Program-made: the position numbers and the translations under genes
Notes under the pieces: generated by a model
Databases searched by the model: none
Told to the model about the DNA's origin: nothing
The model's input: only the letters and a program-made list of their open reading frames with translations
Part shown: positions 37,647 through 46,222 of the stretch, in pieces
Position numbering within the stretch: the first letter of the stretch is position 1
Layout: every line of letters begins with the position of its first letter
DNA from: Aggregatibacter kilianii
Lineage (GTDB): Bacteria; Pseudomonadota; Gammaproteobacteria; Enterobacterales; Pasteurellaceae
NCBI RefSeq assembly: GCF_003130255.1
Contig: NZ_NRCN01000001.1
Span: 124,001 to 188,000, forward strand
Reading direction: 5' to 3'
Length of the DNA: 64,000 nt

Positions 37647-40037
37647 ATGAAATTTAGTGAACAATGGGTACGCGAATGGGTTAATCCGGCGATTTCTACG
37701 GAGCAACTTTGCGATCAAATTACCATGTTAGGCTTGGAAGTTGACGGTGTAGAAAAGATTGCCGGTGATTTCACTGGTGTTGTGGTGGGCGAAGTCGTGG
37801 AATGCGCACAGCATCCTGATGCGGATAAATTACGCGTGACCAAAGTGAATGTTGGCGGTGAGCGTTTATTAGATATCGTGTGCGGTGCACCGAATTGTCG
37901 TCAAGGATTGAAAGTGGCTTGTGCCGTAGAAGGTGCCGAGTTGCCGGGCGATTTCAAAATCAAGAAAACCAAATTACGCGGACAACCTTCCGAAGGCATG
38001 CTTTGCTCATTCAGCGAACTCGGCATTGAATCTGATGCGAATGGTATTATCGAGTTGCCACAAGATGCACCTATCGGTACCAATTTACGTGATTATTTAA
38101 AATTAGATGATAACGCCATTGAGATTAGCTTAACGCCAAACCGTGCGGATTGTTTAAGCATTGCCGGTGTGGCGCGTGAATTAGCCGTGGTGAATAAACT
38201 CCACGAAAATCCACCGCACTTTGAGGTGGTTAAACCGACTATCACTGATAAAGTACAAATTGATGTTCAAGCTACCGAAGCCTGTCCTCGTTATTTATTG
38301 CGCGTGGTGAAAAATGTGAATGTTAAAGCGCAATCACCAATGTGGATGCAGGAAAAATTACGTCGTTGCGGTATCCGTTCTATTGATCCGATCGTGGACG
38401 TGACTAACTACATTTTGCTTGAACTTGGCCAACCGATGCATGCCTTTGATATGGCAAAAGTTGCCCAACCGGTACAAGTCAGAATGGCAAAAGAAAACGA
38501 AGAACTTGTGCTATTAGATGGTACAACGGCGAAATTACAACCAAATACATTGGTTATCGCAGACCAAAGTGGCGCATTGGCGATGGCCGGTATTTTTGGT
38601 GGTGAAGCCAGTGGTGTGAATGTGGAAGTCACAAAAGATGTGATTTTAGAAGCGGCATTTTTTGCGCCATTAGCGATTACCGGACGCGCACGTCAGTATG
38701 GTTTGCATACAGATTCGTCTCACCGCTTTGAACGTGGTGTCGATTTTGAGCTACCACGCAAAGCAATGGAAAGAGCGACCGCACTTTTACTTGAAATTTG
38801 TGGTGGGGAAGCCGGTGAGATTTGTGAGGCGGTGAGCGAACAGCATTTACCGAAACGCCAAGCAGTTACATTACAACGTCACAAATTAGATGCGTTACTC
38901 GGTCATCATATTGAAAACGAAACAGTGACGGATATTTTACAACGTCTTGGTTTACAGGTTTCTTACGCTAACGACAGTTGGACGGCTGTTGCGCCATCTT
39001 GGCGTTTTGATATTGAAATCGAAGAAGATTTAATTGAAGAAGTCGCCCGTATTTATGGTTATAACAGCATTCCGAATAATGCACCGTTAGCACATTTACG
39101 TATGTGCGAACACAAAGAAGCAGATGTTGAATTATCCTGTATCAAAGCGGCATTAGTAAGTTGCGATTTTTATGAAGCCATTACTTATAGCTTTGTTGAT
39201 CCGAAAATTCAAAGTTTGCTTCATCCTGAAATCAAACCGTTGGTGTTACCAAATCCGATTTCTGTGGAAATGTCCACAATGCGGGTTTCTTTGTTAACCG
39301 GTTTGCTTAGCGCAGTGATTTATAACCAAAATCGTCAACAAAATCGTGTTCGTTTATTTGAATTTGGATTACGTTTTGTACCGGATGAAAAAGCCGAATT
39401 TGGTGTACGTCAAGAACCTGTGTTTGCGGCAGTAATGACGGGCTCCAAAGCTAACGAACAATGGAGCGAAAAAACTGCACCGGCAGATTTTTACGACTTA
39501 AAAGGCTATATTGAAAACCTACTTTCGTTAAGTTCTGCTGGAAATCGAGCAAAATTTATAGCAAAATCATATACAGCGTTACATCCGGGTCAATCTGCCG
39601 CAATTATGTTAGATGGTAAAGAAATTGGTTTTATCGGACAACTTCACCCAACTATTGCGCAAAAAATTGGTCTTACCGGAAAAGCATTTGTTTGCGAAAT
39701 TTCTGTTGAGCATATTTCTCGCAGAGAGGTGTCTCGTGCAAAAGAAATTTCCCGTTTTCCGGCTAACCGTCGCGACTTAGCAGTGGTGGTTGCGGATAAT
39801 GTGCCGGCAAATGATGTGTTGGGAGCGTGTCGTGCAGCGGGTGGAGATAAAGTTACCCAAGTCAATTTATTTGATGTTTACCAAGGAAATGGTGTTGCCA
39901 CAGGACATAAGAGCTTAGCGATAAGCTTAGTGATTCAAGACAATGAAAAAACCCTTGAAGAAGATGAAATTAACACAGTAATTTCAGCGGTATTATCTGA
40001 GTTAAAACAACGTTTTAATGCTTACTTGAGAGATTAA
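37647..40037 (+). CDS. pheT: Phenylalanyl-tRNA synthetase beta subunit
   Basis: Binds tRNA and edits mischarged tyrosine. At 796 residues it matches the family. Domains in order are an EMAP-type tRNA-binding domain (about 40-150), the B3/B4 editing domain (about 210-380, with [18 protein letters not shown] near 252), B5 (about 400-470), a catalytic-like core (about 485-680) and a ferredoxin-fold anticodon-binding domain at the end (about 700-796). Ribosome site GAGAGATAAG. It stands between pheS and ihfA, 3 bp before the latter. Confidence 0.97.
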   Translation: MKFSEQWVREWVNPAISTEQLCDQITMLGLEVDGVEKIAGDFTGVVVGEVVECAQHPDADKLRVTKVNVGGERLLDIVCGAPNCRQGLKVACAVEGAELPGDFKIKKTKLRGQPSEGMLCSFSELGIESDANGIIELPQDAPIGTNLRDYLKLDDNAIEISLTPNRADCLSIAGVARELAVVNKLHENPPHFEVVKPTITDKVQIDVQATEACPRYLLRVVKNVNVKAQSPMWMQEKLRRCGIRSIDPIVDVTNYILLELGQPMHAFDMAKVAQPVQVRMAKENEELVLLDGTTAKLQPNTLVIADQSGALAMAGIFGGEASGVNVEVTKDVILEAAFFAPLAITGRARQYGLHTDSSHRFERGVDFELPRKAMERATALLLEICGGEAGEICEAVSEQHLPKRQAVTLQRHKLDALLGHHIENETVTDILQRLGLQVSYANDSWTAVAPSWRFDIEIEEDLIEEVARIYGYNSIPNNAPLAHLRMCEHKEADVELSCIKAALVSCDFYEAITYSFVDPKIQSLLHPEIKPLVLPNPISVEMSTMRVSLLTGLLSAVIYNQNRQQNRVRLFEFGLRFVPDEKAEFGVRQEPVFAAVMTGSKANEQWSEKTAPADFYDLKGYIENLLSLSSAGNRAKFIAKSYTALHPGQSAAIMLDGKEIGFIGQLHPTIAQKIGLTGKAFVCEISVEHISRREVSRAKEISRFPANRRDLAVVVADNVPANDVLGACRAAGGDKVTQVNLFDVYQGNGVATGHKSLAISLVIQDNEKTLEEDEINTVISAVLSELKQRFNAYLRD

Positions 40038-40040
40038 ACT

Positions 40041-40337
40041 ATGACATTAACTAAAGTAGAACTCGCCGAGAATCTTATTGAGAAATTCCATCTCAGTAAA
40101 CGTGAAGCCAAAGACTTAGTGGAAAGCTTCTTTGAAGAAATCCGTGTAGCTTTGGAAACAGGAAATGATGTGAAGTTATCCGGTTTCGGTAATTTCGAAT
40201 TACGCGATAAGGCCTCCCGTCCGGGTCGGAATCCTAAGACCGGAGAAAGTGTCCCTGTCTCCGCCCGTCGTGTCGTGGTATTTAAACCGGGGCAAAAATT
40301 ACGCAGTCGGGTAGAAAAAGTTAAGCCGAAAGCCTAA
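40041..40337 (+). CDS. ihfA: Integration host factor alpha subunit
   Basis: DNA-bending nucleoid protein that works as a heterodimer with IhfB. The 98-residue protein begins [12 protein letters not shown] and contains the HU/IHF signature [21 protein letters not shown] near residue 48, with the intercalating proline in RNPKTG. It lies 3 bp after pheT, as in E. coli and H. influenzae. Its shorter, highly charged C-terminal helix ends VEKVKPKA. Confidence 0.97.
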   Translation: MTLTKVELAENLIEKFHLSKREAKDLVESFFEEIRVALETGNDVKLSGFGNFELRDKASRPGRNPKTGESVPVSARRVVVFKPGQKLRSRVEKVKPKA

Positions 40338-40343
40338 TTAACT

Positions 40344-40373
40344 AAGCTATCAGTAGTCTCTTATTGATAGCTT
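40344..40373 (+). terminator. Terminator of the pheST-ihfA operon
   Basis: AAGCTATCA and its perfect complement TGATAGCTT are separated by 12 bases and followed by TTT. It lies seven bases past the ihfA stop. Confidence 0.8.
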
Positions 40374-40395
40374 TTTACTTTAGAGACTCTCATAG

Positions 40396-40884
40396 ATGAA
40401 GATGTTTTTTAAATCTTTGCTGGTTTGTTGCAGTATGGCAACATTAGTGGCCTGTTCCACTAGCGGCACTAAGAACTCACGCATTAATTATAAAGGTCAA
40501 ATTAATGATCCGATTATGGCCATTGCCTTGTTGAGTGAACAGCAATATGAATGGGCAGGCACACCTTATGTTTTAGGTGGCTCCGGCCGTAAAGGTGTTG
40601 ATTGTTCAGGGTTTGTACAAACTACTTTTTTTGATCGCTTTGGCATAAAATTGCCGCGCCAAACCAAAGAACAAGCCAATTATGGACAATATATTGATAA
40701 AGCGGATATTCAAACCGGCGATTTAGTTTTCTTTAAGACAGGGCGTGGACCTAACGGTTATCATGTAGGTATTTATGTGAAAGAAGATAAATTTCTCCAT
40801 GCTTCGACGAAGGGAGGAGTGATTTATTCCTCCTTAAATAGTGACTATTGGCGAAAAGCCTATTGGCAGGCAAGACGGATCTAA
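40396..40884 (+). CDS. NlpC/P60-family lipoprotein endopeptidase (Spr/MepS type)
   Basis: Outer-membrane-anchored cell wall hydrolase of 162 residues, likely to cut cross-links in peptidoglycan during growth. The lipoprotein signal ends in LVACS, with the lipidated cysteine at residue 20. The NlpC/P60 catalytic triad is visible: cysteine in GVDCSGFVQ near residue 67, histidine in NGYHVGIYV near 120, and a second histidine in FLHAST near 133. H. influenzae has the same gene after ihfA. Expression may be read-through or a separate promoter in the 58-bp gap. Confidence 0.9.
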   Translation: MKMFFKSLLVCCSMATLVACSTSGTKNSRINYKGQINDPIMAIALLSEQQYEWAGTPYVLGGSGRKGVDCSGFVQTTFFDRFGIKLPRQTKEQANYGQYIDKADIQTGDLVFFKTGRGPNGYHVGIYVKEDKFLHASTKGGVIYSSLNSDYWRKAYWQARRI

Positions 40885-40987
40885 CTTTCACATTCCAATA
40901 AAAAAAATCGTAGTGTAAAAGCTACCATTTTTTGTTTTTTAATCTAAAAAGTGCGGTCAGAAATAATAGCATTTTTTAGTGGTATTT

Positions 40988-41908
40988 TTAGTTCACTTCT
41001 TTAAACGTAATCATTTCTTGCTCACTAAAATCCGCCTGATCTTCATCATCAAACTGCATAGGTGTGATTTTTTCTTCATCAAACGCTGTGTCGCCTTCCA
41101 CGCCTTCGATTAACTGCCCGTGTTTTATACCTTTAAAATCGAAGAGTTTTGGGTCACATAAATGAGAAAGGGTAATATTTTGCATTGCGCTAAACATGGT
41201 TTCCAAACGCCCCGGGTATTGGCGATCCCAAGTATTTAACATCTCTTTGACGACTTGACGTTGTAAATTGGGTTGAGAACCACAAAGATTGCAAGGAATA
41301 ATCGGGAAAGCTTTGGCCACGGCATATTTTTCAATATCTTTTTCTTTACAGTAAGCCAACGGACGAATCACGATTTGTTTGCCATCGTCAGAAATCAATT
41401 TCGGTGGCATAGATTTTAATTTGCCTCCATAGAACATATTCAAGAAGAGGGTAGCCAACATATCATCACGATGATGCCCCAAAGCAATTTTGGTCGCGCC
41501 TAATTCTGTTGCGGTGCGATATAAAATGCCACGGCGCAAACGGGAGCAAAGTGAGCAGGTGGTTTTGCCTTCAGGAATTTTCTCTTTCACAATACCGTAA
41601 GTATTTTCTTCTACAATTTTGTAATCCACACCGATACTTTGTAAGTAATTGGGTAGAACATGTTCAGGAAAACCCGGTTGTTTTTGGTCTAAATTCACGG
41701 CCACAATATCAAACTTGATCGGTGCATTTTGTTGCAAGTTCAGCAAAATATCTAACAAAGTATAGCTGTCTTTGCCGCCGGAAAGACATACCATTACTTT
41801 GTCACCATCCTCAATCATATTGAAGTCGGCAATGGCATTGCCCACATTGCGACGTAGGCGTTTTTGTAATTTATTAAGATTGTAAGTTTGTTTTTTCTCG
41901 GTTTGCAT
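40988..41908 (-). CDS. ttcA: tRNA cytidine(32) 2-thiolase TtcA
   Basis: Adds sulfur to cytidine 32 of some tRNAs using ATP and an iron-sulfur cluster. The 306-residue protein has the PP-loop motif [13 protein letters not shown] near residue 45, the paired cysteines [10 protein letters not shown] near 118 and [10 protein letters not shown] near 208, and [13 protein letters not shown] near 143. The acidic C-terminal tail is longer than in some relatives. It stands alone, reading toward the preceding NlpC gene. Confidence 0.95.
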   Translation of the reverse strand: MQTEKKQTYNLNKLQKRLRRNVGNAIADFNMIEDGDKVMVCLSGGKDSYTLLDILLNLQQNAPIKFDIVAVNLDQKQPGFPEHVLPNYLQSIGVDYKIVEENTYGIVKEKIPEGKTTCSLCSRLRRGILYRTATELGATKIALGHHRDDMLATLFLNMFYGGKLKSMPPKLISDDGKQIVIRPLAYCKEKDIEKYAVAKAFPIIPCNLCGSQPNLQRQVVKEMLNTWDRQYPGRLETMFSAMQNITLSHLCDPKLFDFKGIKHGQLIEGVEGDTAFDEEKITPMQFDDEDQADFSEQEMITFKEVN

Positions 41909-42499
41909 AACAGTGTTTATCGCATCAGTATTATTGGGTTCGGTAGAAAGCTGTCCATTATATATGAAGCCTGAGTTTTTGTATAAACGAATTGTTGAAG
42001 ATAGGGAAAAAATGCACTTCAGACTCCTAGGAGGATGAAAATAATATGGCTTTATAGCATAAATCCATTATTTTTTTGTGTTTATTGTGGAAAGTATCAT
42101 AACGTTCTTATTTAATCTCGTTCCTGTGATGTTATTAAATTTTTAGAAAATATGCGTTAAAAGCAGATTTAAAAATATTAAAAAAAAGACCGCACTTTAA
42201 TTCCTAAAAATCAAAGCGGGGGCTTTTTAATGAAATAAATAATTCCCTTTAAAAAATAGGGAATAAAACGCTTACTTATAAAACAAACAAAGATGAATTA
42301 TAAGTTTGATCTTTTATATTTTTAGTAGGATAATTTCTGTGCGTTAAGTTATCATTTAAGGATAAATGAGTTTACCGCAAAATAAAAAGTCAGGTAAAAC
42401 TTATGGTATTAAACACTGAGAATATTGTGTTTATTATTCGTTAATAACTGACATGATTATTAAAATAAAAACTATTAAATAGAAAGAGGGTTATTTAAG
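41909..42499. other. Long intergenic region between ttcA and ompA
   Basis: This 591-bp stretch is very AT-rich and has no convincing protein gene. It holds a USS at about 42188-42197, a short stem with a run of T (AAAGC-GGGG-GCTTT at 42213-42226), and a perfect 7-bp inverted repeat ATTCCCT/AGGGAAT at 42242-42264. A very short frame at 42035-42115 (26 codons) follows AGGAGG with no spacer and is doubtful. The region probably carries a long ompA leader and possibly a small RNA. Confidence 0.4.
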
Positions 42500-43600
42500 A
42501 TGAAAAAAACTACGATCGCATTAGCTGTTGCCGGTTTAGTTGCGACTGTGGCTACCGTGGTACAAGCTGCGCCGCAAGCAAATACCTTTTATGTCGGTGC
42601 AAAAGCAGGCTGGGCTTCCGTTCGTCACGGTTTGAATCAATATCAATATAGAGATGAAAGCGATGGCGCAGTAATTGGTAAAGCCAAAATTAATTCAGAA
42701 GCGTATGGTGTTTTCGGTGGTTATCAAATTACCGATCATTTCGCCGTTGAAGCGGGTTATGAATTTTTTGGTCGTGGAAAAGTAAAAGAGTTTAAAGAGT
42801 TTGGTGACGGTGAAAAAAGAATTACAGCTCACGGTTCCAGTTTATCTCTTAAAGCAAGTTATCCGGTATTAGATAATTTGGATCTTTACGCACGCGCAGG
42901 AGCGGCTTTAATTCGTGTTGACTATAAAGATACTACTTATGGCGAAACACATAAATTTAATGATTTAAAAGTTTCTCCGGTATTTGCCGGCGGTCTTGAA
43001 TATGCTATTTTGCCTGAATTAGCATTACGTCTTGAATATCAATGGGTAGCTCGTGTAGGTAATTTTGGTAAAGCGGAAAGAAAAAAAGCAGACGCATATT
43101 ATGGACCAAATAATTATGACGAACCTGATGTACGTTATTCTCCGGACATCGGTTCTTTAAGTTTAGGTTTATCTTACCGTTTTGGCCAAGGGGCGGCACC
43201 TGTTGTTGCACCTGAAGTAGCAACAAAAGTGTTTACACTGAAATCTGATGTAACATTTGCGTTTGGCAAAGCAAACTTGAAACCAAATGCCAAAGCGACA
43301 CTAGATGGTATTTATAGTGAAATCGCAAAAGTAAACAAGCCTAGCGTGGCTGTATCCGGTTACACAGACCGCATCGGTTCTGACGCTTTCAACCAAAAAT
43401 TATCACAAAAACGTGCTGAAACCGTAGCTAACTACCTTGTATCTAAAGGCGTTGCACAAGACACCATTTCCGCCACAGGCTATGGTAAAGCCAATCCGGT
43501 TACCGGCAATCAATGTGACGCAGTTAAAGGTCGTAAAGCTCTTATTGCTTGCTTAGCCGATGACCGTCGTGTAGAAATCGCAGTAAACGGTAATAAATAA
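42500..43600 (+). CDS. ompA: OmpA-family outer membrane protein (P5-like)
   Basis: Abundant porin-like outer membrane protein of 366 residues, related to P5 of H. influenzae and the Omp29/Omp34 antigens of Aggregatibacter. A signal peptide ends after VQA near residue 23. Residues about 25-220 form an eight-stranded beta barrel with long outer loops. A linker (GAAPVVAPEVAT) leads to the C-terminal OmpA domain, which binds peptidoglycan (SGYTDRIGSDAFNQKLSQKR near residue 290) and has two cysteines (C347 and C359 by rough count). Ribosome site AGAGGG. Single gene. Confidence 0.95.
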   Translation: MKKTTIALAVAGLVATVATVVQAAPQANTFYVGAKAGWASVRHGLNQYQYRDESDGAVIGKAKINSEAYGVFGGYQITDHFAVEAGYEFFGRGKVKEFKEFGDGEKRITAHGSSLSLKASYPVLDNLDLYARAGAALIRVDYKDTTYGETHKFNDLKVSPVFAGGLEYAILPELALRLEYQWVARVGNFGKAERKKADAYYGPNNYDEPDVRYSPDIGSLSLGLSYRFGQGAAPVVAPEVATKVFTLKSDVTFAFGKANLKPNAKATLDGIYSEIAKVNKPSVAVSGYTDRIGSDAFNQKLSQKRAETVANYLVSKGVAQDTISATGYGKANPVTGNQCDAVKGRKALIACLADDRRVEIAVNGNK

Positions 43601-43624
43601 TTTACTGTCTATTGCTAATAAATT

Positions 43625-43652
43625 AAAAGACCTAAATTTATTTAGGTCTTTT
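43625..43652. terminator. Bidirectional terminator after ompA
   Basis: AAAAGACCTAAA, loop TTTA and the perfect 12-bp complement lie 24 bp after ompA and 14 bp past the stop of the convergent efflux gene. A-rich and T-rich flanks serve both directions. Confidence 0.9.
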
Positions 43653-43666
43653 TTGTTTCTTAAACG

Positions 43667-45079
43667 CTATTCCTGCCAACCGCCACCTAATGCCTTATAT
43701 AAATTAATTAAATTCTTTGCTCCCGCTAAACGGCTTTGCACCAACCGATTTTGATAATCTAATGCGATTAATCGTGCAGTTAAAGCGTTATCTAAGGTTT
43801 TTTCACCATATTGAAATAATTTTTCTGCATTACCTGCTTGTTTTTGCGCTTGTTGATAGGCGGTTTGTAGTAGGTGAGTTTGACGATTTAACGCAGCTTG
43901 TGCCTGATAGCTGTTATCTACATCAGCAAGGGATTGCAATAAAGCTTTATCATATTGCAAAAGCGCTGTTTTTAAGCGGGCATCGGCCGCATCAATATTG
44001 GCTTGAATACGTCCATTAGTAAAAATCGGAATGTTAAGATTTACGTTCAATAAATTTCCCCAGCCTTTCAAATCGGGAATATCCGTACTCAGGTCAATGC
44101 GCCCCGTTTGACCTAAAAATTGAATATCAAAGCGCGGATAAAGATCGGCTTTGGCCGAGGCTAGTTTGGCCACATAGGCTTGCACTTGTGCTTTATAAGC
44201 GCGTAAATCGGGGCGACGTTCTAATATTTCACCGGGTAATACCCCCTGTGGGGCTGACGGTAAAACACCGAGAAAATCGACCGCACTTTTAACAATGCGG
44301 AACCCCTGAGGAGGCTTGCCGATTAGCACCGCAATGGCCCGTTCATTTCCGGCGATTTGTGCCTCTAATGTGGATGATTGAGCCTGCACTGCATTAATTT
44401 GGCTTTCGATTTGCAACACATCATTGGCATTAGCTTGACCTGCATTAAAACGCCCTTGCGCATAACGTTTTAATTGAAGTAAGTGTTTTTCCTGTTGTTT
44501 TAATAAATCTTTTTGCTGACGAAGCACGGCAATATTAGCGTAGCTTTCGGCAATTTGTCCGGTAACCAACATTTGGGCGGCATAAACCTGCTGTTGAACA
44601 CCCAGTGCTGCAGCTTGCGCAGCATCACGGTCGCTACGTTTTTTACCGAAAAAATCCAATTCCCAACTTGCAGATATTCCTGCTAATTGGATATTACCTT
44701 CCCGATCATAAGAACGGTGAGTTAGGGGATTTTCTACATGAGTGTGCATGAGCCCCGCCGTTCCTTGTGCCCCTATTTTCGAGCCGAGTTCGGCTTTCGT
44801 ATATTGACTCATCGCTTGAGCTTCTAATAAACGGGCTTTCGCGATTTCAATATCCAAGTTGTTTTTTAATCCTTGTTCGATGAGCTGAGTCAGCTGCGGA
44901 TCATGCCAATTTTGCCACCAACGGGAAATTTCTATGGCATTTTTGGAGGTTGCTGCATTTTGAGTTTGTTCAAATTGTGTGGGAACCTCTACCTTTGACG
45001 ATAAATCAACGTTTGTCGTACAACCTGTTAATGCAATAAACATCGCTATCAGAGTAAGCTTCGGAGTAATATTTTTCAT
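43667..45079 (-). CDS. Outer membrane efflux lipoprotein (NodT/TolC-like)
   Basis: Outer membrane channel for the efflux system encoded upstream. The protein of 470 residues has a lipoprotein signal (FIALTGCTTN, cysteine near residue 20) and two repeated coiled-coil halves typical of the RND-type outer membrane factor lipoproteins. LERRPDLRAYKAQVQAYVAKLASAKADLYP near residue 280 is the family hallmark. The start at 45079 follows AAGGAAAAGC; ATG at 45100 would overlap the permease gene. Last of the four-gene set. Confidence 0.9.
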   Translation of the reverse strand: MKNITPKLTLIAMFIALTGCTTNVDLSSKVEVPTQFEQTQNAATSKNAIEISRWWQNWHDPQLTQLIEQGLKNNLDIEIAKARLLEAQAMSQYTKAELGSKIGAQGTAGLMHTHVENPLTHRSYDREGNIQLAGISASWELDFFGKKRSDRDAAQAAALGVQQQVYAAQMLVTGQIAESYANIAVLRQQKDLLKQQEKHLLQLKRYAQGRFNAGQANANDVLQIESQINAVQAQSSTLEAQIAGNERAIAVLIGKPPQGFRIVKSAVDFLGVLPSAPQGVLPGEILERRPDLRAYKAQVQAYVAKLASAKADLYPRFDIQFLGQTGRIDLSTDIPDLKGWGNLLNVNLNIPIFTNGRIQANIDAADARLKTALLQYDKALLQSLADVDNSYQAQAALNRQTHLLQTAYQQAQKQAGNAEKLFQYGEKTLDNALTARLIALDYQNRLVQSRLAGAKNLINLYKALGGGWQE

Positions 45080-45093
45080 AAGCTTTTCCTTTT

Positions 45094-46221
45094 TTAACAT
45101 TGGCGTAACAACATGGATTTGAATTGTGCTAATGCCACACCTAAAAATAATGCACCTAACGCTGCCATTTGCAATAACTTATCCCACACCATATCAAGCC
45201 CGGCACCACGAAACAACACATCTTGAGCGTAAGCACCAAAAATCGTTGTAGGGGAGAACTGAACCAATTTTTGCACGAATTCGGGCATATTTTCTAAGGG
45301 CAACATGGTGCCGGAAAGCAAATACATGACGATATACACAGGCAAAACCAATAAGCCGAATTGAGGCATGGTCGGCGCAAAAATTGCCAACAGAATGCCT
45401 AAGGAGGCGATAGCAAAAATAAAAATCGCCGAGCCCAATACAAATAACGGGAGTGCACCGTCCGGTAACGGGGTACCGATAATTTTATGTACGACAAAGT
45501 ATAAACTACAGGTAGTCACCGTTAATAACACCAGTTCATTCGCCAAGATTTTTGCCATAGCAATCTCACTGGAACGTACGGGCATAACCAAAATATGTTC
45601 TAACGTGCCGCGCTCCCGTTCGCGAATGACCGCCGCCCCGACCAATAACATGGTTAATAAATTCAAATAACCTACAATATTCATGCTCCCCATAAACCAA
45701 TTACCGGTAAAATTCGGGTTATAAAGCACATTAATGGTAGGTTGAATGAGGGCTTGCGTATTAGATCGAATCCGTAAAAATTCATTTATTTCACCGCTAA
45801 AAATCTGTGAAATATAACTCGAACCGATTGCCGCTTGTGTCATGGCGGTGGCATCGGCTAACAGCTGAATTTGCGGGTTGCGCCCGGCCAATATATCCCG
45901 TTGGTAATTTGGCGGGATATCCAACACAAAGGTGTATTCTCCCACATCCATTAAACGATCTACTTGATTGGCACTCACCGTGTGCACTTTTCTAAAATTC
46001 GGCGGAATTAGGCTCTGTTGTAAGCGATAAGACAGCGTGGAATGGTCGTTATCCACAATCGCCACAGAGGCATTTTTCACTTCAAAGGTAATGGCATTAG
46101 CAACTATGTAAATCGCAACGGAAAATATGTAGATAATCAGCACTACCAACACAGGATCGGAAAACAAGCTGCGCAATTCTTTACCCGATAAATAAAGTAC
46201 ATTTTTCAACCATCTCAGCAT
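45094..46221 (-). CDS. ABC-2 type permease (YhhJ-like)
   Basis: Inner membrane permease of 375 residues with one N-terminal helix, a large periplasmic loop (about 45-180) and five or six helices in the C-terminal half, ending with GALFLGVALAQFKSML. The motif REREWGTLE-like segment RERERGTLEHILVMPV near residue 210 marks the ABC-2 family. The start at 46221 lies one base after the stop of the fused ATPase gene, so translation is likely coupled. It probably pairs with the permease part of that protein. Confidence 0.88.
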   Translation of the reverse strand: MLRWLKNVLYLSGKELRSLFSDPVLVVLIIYIFSVAIYIVANAITFEVKNASVAIVDNDHSTLSYRLQQSLIPPNFRKVHTVSANQVDRLMDVGEYTFVLDIPPNYQRDILAGRNPQIQLLADATAMTQAAIGSSYISQIFSGEINEFLRIRSNTQALIQPTINVLYNPNFTGNWFMGSMNIVGYLNLLTMLLVGAAVIRERERGTLEHILVMPVRSSEIAMAKILANELVLLTVTTCSLYFVVHKIIGTPLPDGALPLFVLGSAIFIFAIASLGILLAIFAPTMPQFGLLVLPVYIVMYLLSGTMLPLENMPEFVQKLVQFSPTTIFGAYAQDVLFRGAGLDMVWDKLLQMAALGALFLGVALAQFKSMLLRQC

Positions 46222-46222
46222 G

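Noticed and set aside
42035-42115. 26-codon frame after AGGAGG upstream of ompA
   Set aside because: The ribosome site abuts the ATG with no spacer and the peptide has no recognisable character; kept only as part of the intergenic description.
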